The position numbers and the translations under genes are program-made. Source: a virus. From it: DNA of 20,172 bases. The first letter of the stretch is position 1. Each line of letters begins with the position of its first letter. Where the stretch lies: positions 1 to 20,172 of IMG/VR virus record IMGVR_UViG_3300017527_000452; one strand, 5' to 3'. A model generated the notes under the pieces. It was not told the DNA's origin and made no database searches. It saw only the letters and a list, made by a program, of their open reading frames with translations. Shown one piece after another: positions 6,926-15,066 of this stretch.

Positions 6926-9219
6926 GTTTAACCGTAGTAGATGCAATTGCCAAAGCTGTTAAATCGAGCGCACTGGAAGAAACTTGGTACGCTAAATTGT
7001 ACTATGGCGATGAATCAAGTTTTACTGGTATTTGCGAAAGAGATTTAAGAATATCAACTCAGCAATATTACGGGATTGTTCAGGAGTGGGGCGACATTGT
7101 ACAGCAAATAGATATTGTTAATTCCAATTCATCTATTTCAGATACAACTATTATTTGTTCGAATACATTTAAAACCGGCTTATTATCAGATGTAATTTAT
7201 GGTGATACAAATAAATATATTAATCGTAAGGTTGAAATATTTACCTATATCAATGGAACAAGTTTGCAATTATATACAGGACGATTAGTTAAGGCTCCGT
7301 CGACATTGGATACAATTACACTTCATATAGAAGGTTATGTTCCATGGAAAAATATTACAATACCACAAACGAAAACCACTACCGACCATATACTTGAGCC
7401 TGTTGCATATGGTGATTTTGAGACAGATACAATTGCTAATCATTATTCCGGGAAAGCTTATTATCCTATGCCATATTTAAAGCGTAGAAATAATGTATTG
7501 CATTTTATGGCATGTAAAAATACGGCTAGTGATGCTGATCCACATTTTTATGATTCAAATATAGATAAATTTATTCCCATATCAAGTGCAAGCACTGCCA
7601 CAGCATCAAATGATGGCGTGAATACGAGTACAGTACCAATAGATTTTGAGCGAATACTTAGACTAAGGCCGACTGCTGATAATTCAGATGATTTTACAAA
7701 TTCAGATAGAGCTTATGATGAAACAAGCACCGGGGCCGGAGACACAACAACTCTTGCCGAAGAAACAGATACGGCCCAGGTTGGTGAACAGAGTATAACT
7801 AAAAATCTAAAACTGGATGAGATAGAAGAGCCGATTGGGAAGATTAATACACTTACTACTTATGTAGATTATAAAATAGTGGTTACATCTGTAACAGAGA
7901 CTGGGGCAACTTACGTTGCGCTAACAAATGATATATACAGTACAGACACTGAAATAGATTCAAGTAATAGCGTGGGTACAATAGATAGTACGGATAGTTA
8001 TTCTATTATTACATTCTATGAAACGAATAATTACAAATTACCTACAGAATGGCAAATAGTAGCCAATTGGGAAGCTGACGCAGGTGACCATATAGCAGCC
8101 ACACTAAGCATTAAAGATTGTTACCTTACCGCCACGATTGATCTTGATTGGGAAAATGAGCCGGACAATTCAGAGACTTTTATAAAAGACTTAAAGCTAA
8201 TGTATTGTGGTGGTGATGGGTTAGCTCAAAGCTATACTGGGGGATCTGGTACGGCAAAATTGCCACATGAAATTTTAAGGGATTTATTGGCAAGATTTAC
8301 AGACTTTGACTTTGCAGATGTCAATTGGTCAAACTGGACCGGCATGGATGAAATTCGCAGTGGATGGGGTTGTCGGTGGTGGTCATTAAAACCTGTTGAT
8401 TTAGGAAAAATATTAAAACAAATTCAATATGAAGGATGTTTTATACTTAAGATTAAGCATGATAATTCAGGAGCTAATTTAATATGGGTTAGAAATAGTT
8501 ATTCAACTTCAGCAGCCACAAGTTTAACAAATGAAGTTTTGGATGATTCAGAAGTTGAGGTAACTGTCGACGATGCTTCCGAGTTTGAAATTGGTGGTGT
8601 TATTAAAATAGATAACGAAAGTATGAAGATAGAAGACTTAGACACTGATATTGATGCTTTGTTAGTTATTAGAGGATGGCGAAACACAACAGCAACAACA
8701 CACACAGATAATACACAAGTTTATTTTGATGATGCTGATTTTAATTTTGATAAAAATGATTATGAAGACTTAGAGATTGATATAACAGATGTTAACCAAT
8801 TAGTTACCAAAACAGAATACAATTATGAAAAACACCCGGCAAAAAATACTTATATTCAAAACACCACTTACACAAATTCAACAGCCAGGACAGATTGGCT
8901 TGTAGGAACTAATGAGAATTTTCTTGAAAAAAATCTTGATTTCATTGCAGCTGATAAGGTAAACACCGGTTCAGGCCCTAATGATTGTGTGGCTTTGTAT
9001 TATGATAATATCGTAGCAAACCCAAAGATATTGGTCAAGTTTAAATTAAAAAATATGAAACATATCGCTATTGAAGAAGGCGATATATTTAAAATAAATG
9101 ATACGGATGTCGATCCTTATGGAAAAACATGGAGCGATTTATATTTTATAACAGAAAAAATTAACAGATTGCCCGGCGACATAAGGGTTCATGGTAGATT
9201 AGTATATGAGGCACCATAA
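6922..9219 (+). CDS. Large tail-tip / hub-like minor tail protein (765 aa)
   Basis: It lies directly after the tape measure, where distal tail and hub proteins are encoded. The N-terminal half is beta-rich and includes YAKLYYGDESSFTGI and VDIVNSNSSISDTTIICS-like strands. Around residues 540-595 there is a small module with VTVDDASEFEIGGVIKID and then VIRGWRNTTATTHTD. That module is frequent in phage tail proteins, where '..VGDxIxI..E.M.V' is followed by 'RG..GT.A..H..G..V'. No enzyme motif was seen. The start overlaps the tape measure stop, and its own stop overlaps the next ATG. The exact structural role (Dit, hub or central fibre) cannot be fixed from sequence alone. Confidence 0.6.
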   Translation: MSLTVVDAIAKAVKSSALEETWYAKLYYGDESSFTGICERDLRISTQQYYGIVQEWGDIVQQIDIVNSNSSISDTTIICSNTFKTGLLSDVIYGDTNKYINRKVEIFTYINGTSLQLYTGRLVKAPSTLDTITLHIEGYVPWKNITIPQTKTTTDHILEPVAYGDFETDTIANHYSGKAYYPMPYLKRRNNVLHFMACKNTASDADPHFYDSNIDKFIPISSASTATASNDGVNTSTVPIDFERILRLRPTADNSDDFTNSDRAYDETSTGAGDTTTLAEETDTAQVGEQSITKNLKLDEIEEPIGKINTLTTYVDYKIVVTSVTETGATYVALTNDIYSTDTEIDSSNSVGTIDSTDSYSIITFYETNNYKLPTEWQIVANWEADAGDHIAATLSIKDCYLTATIDLDWENEPDNSETFIKDLKLMYCGGDGLAQSYTGGSGTAKLPHEILRDLLARFTDFDFADVNWSNWTGMDEIRSGWGCRWWSLKPVDLGKILKQIQYEGCFILKIKHDNSGANLIWVRNSYSTSAATSLTNEVLDDSEVEVTVDDASEFEIGGVIKIDNESMKIEDLDTDIDALLVIRGWRNTTATTHTDNTQVYFDDADFNFDKNDYEDLEIDITDVNQLVTKTEYNYEKHPAKNTYIQNTTYTNSTARTDWLVGTNENFLEKNLDFIAADKVNTGSGPNDCVALYYDNIVANPKILVKFKLKNMKHIAIEEGDIFKINDTDVDPYGKTWSDLYFITEKINRLPGDIRVHGRLVYEAP

Positions 9220-10085
9220 TGGCAATAGGAACAGTAGTATTTTATCCTAGTGGTTTGTGGGGAGCTGGTTACGATGTAACAGCAGAACCTTCAATAGTAA
9301 CCCAAAACTATGCAAGCTCAGACGGAGAAACAACCGGAGCGGCCTATGACTTAGTTGATGCAAAAAGAACATCACAAATAACTATAGATACAAACGGAGA
9401 GAGTCAGGATTTTCAAATTGATTTTGATTTAACAACAAGTATAACAGACTGTAATTTTTGTATTATAGATAATCATAATTTGGGAGATACCAATGGTGGC
9501 TCGTCTTTTCAATATGGGAGTGGCCCGTCTACGGTGTCATATTCAGCTCATTACGGTGGTGAACTTGGAAGTGCCCTGGCTGCTGAAAGTAGTAGTGTCA
9601 GGGGTGATTATCAAAATAGTAATGATATGAGTTTAACGCTTTTTACCGCTGTCACTGATGATGAGTTTAATATAGTTTTATACTATCCCGATGGTGACAC
9701 CTGGCAGGTTGATGTGGTTTTGGGTGAAATATTTTGGGGAAAGTCATTTGCTCCATCCACTGCCCCGGAACAACCAAAATTTATTCCGGGATGGTCTGGT
9801 GTAAAAAGTAAAAGAACTGCCGGCGGACAAAATAATACACACAAAAGATACGGTAAACGTATGGCATGGCAATTAGAGTGGTCATATGTATCTGAAAGTG
9901 ATATAGATGAATTTATAAGGGTTTTTAATGATACTGAGGGGCACAGATACCCGTTTTATATTGATTTGGGAGAAGCTGCAACTCCACAACTATATTTTGT
10001 TCGTTTAAAAGAAGGTTCGTTTAAATATAATAAATTAGCGGCAAGTGCGTATAAAGTATCTTTGACAGTCGAGAGTGAGGTTTAA
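9219..10085 (+). CDS. Minor tail protein (288 aa)
   Basis: A beta-rich protein with two recognisable parts. The N-terminal region has NCNFCIIDNHNLGD-like strands (an ID.HNL element seen in several tail proteins). The C-terminal part has WQLEWSYVSESDIDEF, then HRYPFYIDLGE and FVRLKEGSFKYNKLAASAYKVSLTVE. The last segment has the '.f.v.l...f.......y.v.l.ve' form found in DUF2460-like and distal tail proteins. The ATG shares a base with the previous stop (TAATG). It is expected to be a structural component of the tail tip. Confidence 0.55.
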   Translation: MAIGTVVFYPSGLWGAGYDVTAEPSIVTQNYASSDGETTGAAYDLVDAKRTSQITIDTNGESQDFQIDFDLTTSITDCNFCIIDNHNLGDTNGGSSFQYGSGPSTVSYSAHYGGELGSALAAESSSVRGDYQNSNDMSLTLFTAVTDDEFNIVLYYPDGDTWQVDVVLGEIFWGKSFAPSTAPEQPKFIPGWSGVKSKRTAGGQNNTHKRYGKRMAWQLEWSYVSESDIDEFIRVFNDTEGHRYPFYIDLGEAATPQLYFVRLKEGSFKYNKLAASAYKVSLTVESEV

Positions 10086-10466
10086 ATGGACGAAACGAAT
10101 AGGGGAATATTTTTTACAAATGAGACTTCAGGATCAATAACAAATACGCTTGTACAGGCTACGGGTGATGCTGTTATTTATTCCCGGCAAATAATAGAAG
10201 ATTCTGATAGTACAACCGAAAGAACTCTTTTATTGAATTGCCCGGACGATGATACAAGCACACCGACGATTTTAATTAAAATCCGTCTAAAAATTGGCAC
10301 AAGCTGGACTGCTTATACAACAATTCAAACGGCAACAGCAGTACCGACCGAGTTTAAAATTAGTTCATATAATCAAAGTTGGTGGGTAAAAAACAACGGT
10401 GTTCAGTTTGAGATTACAAAGGCCGGGGCCGGGGCCGTAACGCATGCAAAGGGCCAGTGGATATGA
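10086..10466 (+). CDS. Hypothetical tail-tip protein (126 aa)
   Basis: A small protein without signal peptide or membrane segment, rich in T, S and I, with a beta pattern (TERTLLLNCPDDD, ILIKIRLKIGTSWTAYTTIQ). Its ATG follows the previous stop directly, and its TGA overlaps the tail spike start in an ATGA junction. The place between minor tail protein and spike suggests a small tail-tip or spike-anchoring component; the family is not recognised. Confidence 0.55.
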   Translation: MDETNRGIFFTNETSGSITNTLVQATGDAVIYSRQIIEDSDSTTERTLLLNCPDDDTSTPTILIKIRLKIGTSWTAYTTIQTATAVPTEFKISSYNQSWWVKNNGVQFEITKAGAGAVTHAKGQWI

Positions 10467-12022
10467 GAATATTACTATTATTATTAATTCCCTATATTCT
10501 TCTCGGCCAACGTGTCAGGGGAATCGACCTTACAGACTCGGCTAAAGATACGGTTGACGTAAGGGCTAAATCTGTTGTAAGTGATTCCCTAAATGTATCT
10601 ACTGCTGATGATACCATAGCTTTGAAATTAAAATCATTATCAGAAGGCCGTATATGTTATTTAAAACAACTCTCATCTGCCAATAGTAATGGCGGTGGTT
10701 ATTTTGTAACTCGTTCTGCTTCTTTTTGTGAAACGGTATTGGGCGATTCTACTGTTGATGGGAAAATAATTGTATCTCATCCAACCGCAGGTAAAAGGTG
10801 GGTTAGAGAAAGTGTCATAAGGCAAAGAACAATATCGTTTCTTGATATGGGGGCAATTAGAGATAGTAGTGCAAGCGCATCTACCGAGATACAGGCCGCT
10901 TTAGACTTGGCATCTACATTAAATTGTGAAGTTTATGGAGATGAAGGATATTATCTATTAACAGATTCATTGCATTTCCCGCCAGATGTAAAAATGAGTA
11001 ATCATAGGGGATGTTGGTTTATAGTTAAATCTAATATAAGAGGGATAGTGGTAGATGACAGGAATACTATATCTACATATGCTTTTAATGTTATAACTGA
11101 TGATTATACGAAACCATTGATCTCGTTTGAACAGACTACCGGTAGACATAATGATTGTATTATAGAGAATGGTATTATATGGGGGCCTTATTATACTCCA
11201 GGTTTTACACCTACACAAATATCTTTTGACGGTAATGGAGGAAGAGGAATTGAAATTGAGATGACTGTAGCTGGTGGGTATGCTTTTTATAATAAATTCT
11301 TAAAAAATGCTATATTTGGTTTTGACTATCCTATTTATATGGGAGAAAACACTACTGGGGCAGGGGCCAATGCAAATATATTTTCTGATAATAGTATGAA
11401 AGTATATGAAAAATGGATTTACTTAGGTGATGATGCTGACTATAACCATCTTGATAATTGTAGTATGCAGCCGACTGTACTTGATGGAGATTCTTGTTTA
11501 GGGGCGTATAGAATTTTTGGAGATAACAACAATCTTGACATATCAGTTGCCGATGTAGGTAATATAAAATCAACCACCGTGGATAGTGCTTTTTATTTTG
11601 CTAACTCAGCTTCGGCCAATAAAACAGCGAACAACTGGCAATTATATGAAAACTATTATTTAGACGATGGTCAAAACACTGATATTTCCGGCAGGTTTTA
11701 CTATGCCGATCTTGAGATTAATGACGCTTCTCATTATAAAGGAAAACACTCATTGGATTCTGCTGGCGTTGTTCAACTACCGGCAGGCAGTTGGGGTGAT
11801 GGCGTAGTAATTATATATCCAGACTATATAAGAGCAACCTTTACATACAAGGTTGATGGTTCTACTTTTCTTGTTGATACAACTAATTCGGGCGATCTTT
11901 TTTCCACATCAAGCACGGGTGGTAAGTTCGCAATTTATGATCAGGGTGTGAACACAGCACTTAAAAACAACTTGGGTGATGGAAGGGTGATCTTGCTTCG
12001 ATATGATTACAATACACCATAG
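10463..12022 (+). CDS. Tail spike with pectate-lyase-like beta-helix and N-terminal signal peptide (519 aa)
   Basis: It begins with a signal-peptide-like MRILLLLLIPYILLGQ. Residues 60-115 match the common tail-spike head region (a GGGYFV element and then SHPTAGKRWVRE). Around 123-190 the start of a pectate-lyase-3 type right-handed beta-helix is visible: FLDMGAIRDSS, TEIQAALDLAS, then GYYLLTDSLHFPPDVKM. The remainder is long, repetitive and beta-rich with many N, G and D turns, as in polysaccharide-binding or depolymerising spikes. The ATG at 10463 overlaps the previous stop; a GTG two codons upstream is possible but would only add two residues. The export signal is unexpected in a tail protein. 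Confidence 0.7.
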   Translation: MRILLLLLIPYILLGQRVRGIDLTDSAKDTVDVRAKSVVSDSLNVSTADDTIALKLKSLSEGRICYLKQLSSANSNGGGYFVTRSASFCETVLGDSTVDGKIIVSHPTAGKRWVRESVIRQRTISFLDMGAIRDSSASASTEIQAALDLASTLNCEVYGDEGYYLLTDSLHFPPDVKMSNHRGCWFIVKSNIRGIVVDDRNTISTYAFNVITDDYTKPLISFEQTTGRHNDCIIENGIIWGPYYTPGFTPTQISFDGNGGRGIEIEMTVAGGYAFYNKFLKNAIFGFDYPIYMGENTTGAGANANIFSDNSMKVYEKWIYLGDDADYNHLDNCSMQPTVLDGDSCLGAYRIFGDNNNLDISVADVGNIKSTTVDSAFYFANSASANKTANNWQLYENYYLDDGQNTDISGRFYYADLEINDASHYKGKHSLDSAGVVQLPAGSWGDGVVIIYPDYIRATFTYKVDGSTFLVDTTNSGDLFSTSSTGGKFAIYDQGVNTALKNNLGDGRVILLRYDYNTP

Positions 12023-12030
12023 GGGAAAAT

Positions 12031-12858
12031 ATGGAAAAAATATTATTGCTTTTGGTTTTACCGTTTTTTGTATTTGCTCAGTATAGCAATCAAATGGTGC
12101 CGAATGGTGATTGTGAGTTAGATGCAAATTGGTCTAATGATGGATTCGAAGGTGGTGAGACTAACGAGAGAAACGCAGAACCGCCGGGGAAAGTCTATGA
12201 AGGAACATATTCAAGACATATACTTGTCGATGGTGCCATGGAAGGTGCTATCTCTGACAATATAATTGGCGGAGTTACATCCGGTGTTTTCTATAGATAT
12301 ACTGGTAATGTTTATATTGTCTCTGGACAATGTTATATTTCTGTATCAGGGTCTTCTAATTGGAACTATACTAATACAATTTCAACTACAGGCTCTTGGC
12401 AATTCTTTACAACTACCGTTGCAGCTTCGGGAACAGGTAATATCAGGCAAAGGTTTAGATCATCTGGAACCGGAGCAGCTCAATTCTATTTTGACGATAT
12501 TAGATTTAGGCGACAATTAGGAACTATATATATATCATCTGCTGGAAATGATGCTGCCGCTGGAGAAATTGCAACACCAATTCAAACTTGTGATGAATGC
12601 GATACGAGAGGGTATTATTCCGGTGGAGCTATTACTTTCGTGACAGACAATACTGGTACGCTCGATGTGACAGACGATGTAACTATAAATGGAACAGACT
12701 TAACAGTAGCGGCAATTAATTGTGGTGCTAATGCAGTTACATTAGAAGGAAATAATTTTACAATTACTACTTTAACAGGTACAAATATAACTGATAACCG
12801 GACAGTTACATCGGCAGATAAAGATTACGGTGGCTACGGTGGATATAAAGGTTATTAA
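12031..12858 (+). CDS. Secreted fibre-like protein with carbohydrate-binding-like domain (275 aa)
   Basis: The signal peptide MEKILLLLVLPFFVFAQ is followed by a domain (about 20-165) with the layout of a CBM4/9-type jelly roll: MVPNGDCELDANWSNDGF at the start and FYFDDIRFRR at the end. After it comes IYISSAGNDAAAGEIATPIQT, which looks like the first turn of a DUF1565/beta-helix protein. A short beta-helix-like region follows (VTINGTDLTVAAINC), then a Gly/Tyr-rich tail. A GGGG ribosome site precedes the ATG. Glycan binding at the cell or virion surface is inferred. Together with the preceding spike it forms a receptor-recognition pair. Confidence 0.6.
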   Translation: MEKILLLLVLPFFVFAQYSNQMVPNGDCELDANWSNDGFEGGETNERNAEPPGKVYEGTYSRHILVDGAMEGAISDNIIGGVTSGVFYRYTGNVYIVSGQCYISVSGSSNWNYTNTISTTGSWQFFTTTVAASGTGNIRQRFRSSGTGAAQFYFDDIRFRRQLGTIYISSAGNDAAAGEIATPIQTCDECDTRGYYSGGAITFVTDNTGTLDVTDDVTINGTDLTVAAINCGANAVTLEGNNFTITTLTGTNITDNRTVTSADKDYGGYGGYKGY

Positions 12859-13227
12859 ATGATACATCCTTATTTTTTATATTTCTGGCCTTTGTTTGTT
12901 TGGGCTTATTTTTCGTTTGATTATATCAAATTTCACTACGATGGATCAATTTATGAATGGCTGGATAGTAAGTTAGACCGTCCATGGTGGAAATTAAACT
13001 CACGACCTGAGTATAAAAATAAATATCCTTATTTTAGTATGCTTTGGTGCGGCTATCATTTATATCGGTGGCTTGCAAGTGTGTTTGCATGGTGTGGATT
13101 TGCCGCTGCATTGTACCCATATTTAGCAAGTTATTGGGCAATTGCATATTTAAGCTTGATTGTTGGCGTGTTAACCCTTACGTTACACACGTTATTATTT
13201 TTAATAATGGATTGGGTAAAGAAATGA
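12859..13227 (+). CDS. Multi-pass membrane protein, unknown (122 aa)
   Basis: A very aromatic membrane protein. A hydrophobic segment at about 4-20 (PYFLYFWPLFVWAYFSF) is followed by a charged loop with WLDSKLDRPWWK, then two long hydrophobic segments at about 68-88 and 92-118. It ends MDWVKK, which overlaps the next gene in an ATGA junction. It begins directly after the stop of the fibre gene. Small membrane proteins downstream of the spikes would fit a lysis or envelope-modification function such as a holin, but no family is recognised. Confidence 0.6.
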   Translation: MIHPYFLYFWPLFVWAYFSFDYIKFHYDGSIYEWLDSKLDRPWWKLNSRPEYKNKYPYFSMLWCGYHLYRWLASVFAWCGFAAALYPYLASYWAIAYLSLIVGVLTLTLHTLLFLIMDWVKK

Positions 13228-13595
13228 AAACATTAGTTGTATTGACATTAGCACTACTTTTTGCGTGTTCAAGCAGTCCTATTCCAGCCTATTTAAAATT
13301 TTCTCATTCTTATAAAAATGTAGTTGGCGCAGATATTGATTCTTCGGATTTGGAATTCGATATATTTATCGGTGACAGTTTAGAATTCAGAGAATATGCA
13401 GTAATTTCAGACACTTCACTTTATTTAATAGATGATCAAAGTTTATATACAGATTCAACACATTATTTCTACGTGAGAGCGTGGCAAATATCAACGGCAA
13501 GAGCGAGTGAACCGAGTGATACAACATCTGATTTTTTTCAGATCATACCACCGGATAAACCGTTCGAAGTCAAAACAATTAATTTAGGAGATTGA
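13224..13595 (+). CDS. Phage-encoded lipoprotein, FN3-like (123 aa)
   Basis: MKTLVVLTLALLFAC forms a type II signal peptide with lipobox LFAC; Cys15 would be lipidated. The mature part (about 108 residues) has spaced hydrophobic strands and a YFYVRAWQIS element like fibronectin type III or Ig domains. The chosen start removes a long hydrophobic extension in the same frame that is only antisense-like noise over the preceding gene. Position among small membrane genes could suggest an outer-membrane spanin or a superinfection-exclusion lipoprotein. It is longer than a usual o-spanin, so this stays open. Confidence 0.7.
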   Translation: MKTLVVLTLALLFACSSSPIPAYLKFSHSYKNVVGADIDSSDLEFDIFIGDSLEFREYAVISDTSLYLIDDQSLYTDSTHYFYVRAWQISTARASEPSDTTSDFFQIIPPDKPFEVKTINLGD

Positions 13596-13596
13596 T

Positions 13597-13845
13597 ATGG
13601 ATTTTTTATTTGAAAACTGGCCGGTAATTTTTTCCGGTCTTATCGCTATTTTAACAGCATTCAAATTGGTTAAAGTTCTTCCGTATGTTAACTTTGCAAA
13701 AGAAGTTGGCGATGTCTACATTAAATACCAGGAAATTGAGAAAGATGGTAAGCGTACGGACGACGAAAAGATTTCTTTTGCTGATGAGATCTTTGAGGCC
13801 ATTGATGGCGGTAAAGAAGCGTTTAAGGGACAACCAAAGAAATGA
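13597..13845 (+). CDS. Single-pass membrane protein, holin-like (82 aa)
   Basis: One hydrophobic segment at about residues 8-28 (WPVIFSGLIAILTAFKLVKVL) follows a very short N terminus, with a charged, helical cytoplasmic tail. AGGAG lies upstream. Size and layout fit small one-segment holins or pinholin regulators, and it neighbours two further small membrane proteins. No family-specific motif is visible, so holin is a position-based guess. Confidence 0.6.
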   Translation: MDFLFENWPVIFSGLIAILTAFKLVKVLPYVNFAKEVGDVYIKYQEIEKDGKRTDDEKISFADEIFEAIDGGKEAFKGQPKK

Positions 13846-14339
13846 AAAAGGACTTAATGATCTGGTCGTTTCTTTTAATTGTCGGAGTATTAATAGGCGG
13901 GCTTATTGGACGTTATGCCTTTAGGCCCGACCCTATTACTGTCACAGAGAAAGAAATAGTCTGGAAAGAAAAAGTAGTCGAATATCCAGCCAAAATAGAC
14001 ACGGTTTATAAAACGATCGAAAAAATAAAAATGGGCTGGAAGATTCGAGACATTTACGATACTGTCAAAGTAGTTATACGTGATACCGTCTATCTTAAGG
14101 AACCAAAAACTTTAATATCTACTTTCCATTATAACCCTGAAGAATTTAACTTGCTATTAGAAGGCTTCTCTCGCGCTCCTATAGATAGTGCAATATTTGT
14201 ACACAGAATGAATGAAGCATACATAAACCGAATAATTAATCAAAATCAAATACCGTATCCGACTTACATGAAATGCTTTTTAATTGGAACCGGGTTGGCG
14301 TTGGCAACTATATTTTATGTTGGTGCGGGAGGGTTGTAA
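13842..14339 (+). CDS. Two-segment membrane protein with periplasmic-type loop, spanin-like (165 aa)
   Basis: A hydrophobic anchor at about 7-24 (IWSFLLIVGVLIGGLIG), then about 110 polar residues with repeated DTV elements (KIDTVYKTI, DIYDTVKVVIRDTVY), then a second hydrophobic segment near the C terminus (about 142-163, FLIGTGLALATIFYVGAG). The start overlaps the previous stop (ATGA). A tethered domain between membrane anchors in a lysis-like cassette is compatible with a spanin-type protein, but no coiled coil is strong enough to assert this. Confidence 0.6.
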   Translation: MKKDLMIWSFLLIVGVLIGGLIGRYAFRPDPITVTEKEIVWKEKVVEYPAKIDTVYKTIEKIKMGWKIRDIYDTVKVVIRDTVYLKEPKTLISTFHYNPEEFNLLLEGFSRAPIDSAIFVHRMNEAYINRIINQNQIPYPTYMKCFLIGTGLALATIFYVGAGGL

Positions 14340-14365
14340 TGTCTGACGAATTATAAGGAATTGTA

Positions 14366-14629
14366 ATGGAACTTGATATGCAATGGGTAAAAGATGGGGT
14401 TTGGTTTATAATGCTAATAGGTTCGGTTGTCGGCCTATATTGGAAACTTAGGACCACGAGACCTACATATGAAAAAGTTGAAAAAATGATTTCAGATAAA
14501 TCATATAGCAAAGAAGCTGGTATCAGATTAGAAGAAAGACATACAGCAGCTTTGAACAATATGAAAATTTTAAAAGATAAATTAAATGAAATTGCAGACG
14601 ATGTTAAAACATTGTTGCAAAAAAAATGA
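14366..14629 (+). CDS. Membrane-anchored coiled-coil protein, XhlA/holin-accessory-like (87 aa)
   Basis: One transmembrane segment at about 10-27 (DGVWFIMLIGSVVGLYW) with a basic RTTRP after it, then a long charged helix with heptad-like spacing ending NEIADDVKTLLQKK. The layout (short N terminus, one segment, amphipathic helix) resembles hemolysin XhlA-like holin partners, except that in XhlA the segment is usually C-terminal. AAGGA lies upstream. A five-codon frame ending in TAA lies immediately upstream in the same phase, with the stronger ribosome site; see the finding on it. Confidence 0.6.
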   Translation: MELDMQWVKDGVWFIMLIGSVVGLYWKLRTTRPTYEKVEKMISDKSYSKEAGIRLEERHTAALNNMKILKDKLNEIADDVKTLLQKK

Positions 14630-14802
14630 AGACAAAATATGTTCGTGTTTTGTCAAGCAAACCGAGTGATATCTTTGAATTCCGAATGATGGACAAAGAA
14701 AAGGCCGACGAATTGAACAATATATTTAGAGAATGGGTAATTGATTATCGTTGGATTACTGAAGATAGATTCGAAGAAATACAAAAGAAATTGAAAACGT
14801 AG
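14626..14802 (+). CDS. Small hypothetical protein (58 aa)
   Basis: An ATG overlapping the previous stop (ATGA) opens a 58-residue charged, helical frame with FEFRMMDKEKADELNNIF and ending IQKKLKT. Composition is protein-like and the coupling junction matches the rest of the operon, but there is no separate ribosome site. The 3' two thirds lie antisense to the end of the - strand lipoprotein frame; of the two readings here, this one looks more like real protein. It would be the last gene of the + strand operon. Confidence 0.5.
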   Translation: MKTKYVRVLSSKPSDIFEFRMMDKEKADELNNIFREWVIDYRWITEDRFEEIQKKLKT

Positions 14803-15066
14803 AATTATTTTATTATATTGATCCATGGTTTCAACACGATGCACCTTCTCCACTAAGATAAGCCCGGCGATTAAACCGGGCTTTCTGAATCTCCTTTTGT
14901 TGGTTAATTTTTTCAATGAATCAGGATGAACCCAGCGGCCCTTGAGAGAATCGGGCCTTTCTTCTTTCTCGATTACTTCCCAAAACGGATATGGATCGTA
15001 GTATACTTTCTCCTGAGAAGTGCAAGCGGTTAATAGTAGAACTATTAGGTATTTAATTGTTTTCAA
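14653..15066 (-). CDS. Lipoprotein, unknown (up to 137 aa; C-terminal end doubtful)
   Basis: MKTIKYLIVLLLTAC is a clear type II signal peptide with lipobox LTAC. The mature start has YYDPYPFWEVIEKEERPDSLKGRW and further Lys/Arg-rich sequence to about residue 85. The last fifty residues are unlike the rest (hydrophobic, FFVHHSEFKD) and lie antisense to a + strand gene, so the natural end may be lost or the frame may simply run on. The start is a TTG with AAAGG about nine bases upstream, overlapping the end of the NinG-like gene. A strong hairpin lies inside the coding frame. Function unknown; an o-spanin-like or membrane exclusion role is possible. Confidence 0.55.
   Translation of the reverse strand: MKTIKYLIVLLLTACTSQEKVYYDPYPFWEVIEKEERPDSLKGRWVHPDSLKKLTNKRRFRKPGLIAGLILVEKVHRVETMDQYNKIILRFQFLLYFFESIFSNPTIINYPFSKYIVQFVGLFFVHHSEFKDITRFA
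14860..14883. terminator. Candidate bidirectional terminator hairpin between convergent operons
   Basis: An AAGCCCGG / CCGGGCTT 8-bp stem with an eight-base A/T-rich loop, about 58 bases past the last + strand stop. On the + strand it is followed by TTCTG, a weak T-tract; on the - strand by ATCTTAG. Placement between converging gene sets supports a terminator role. It lies within the - strand lipoprotein frame. Confidence 0.5.
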
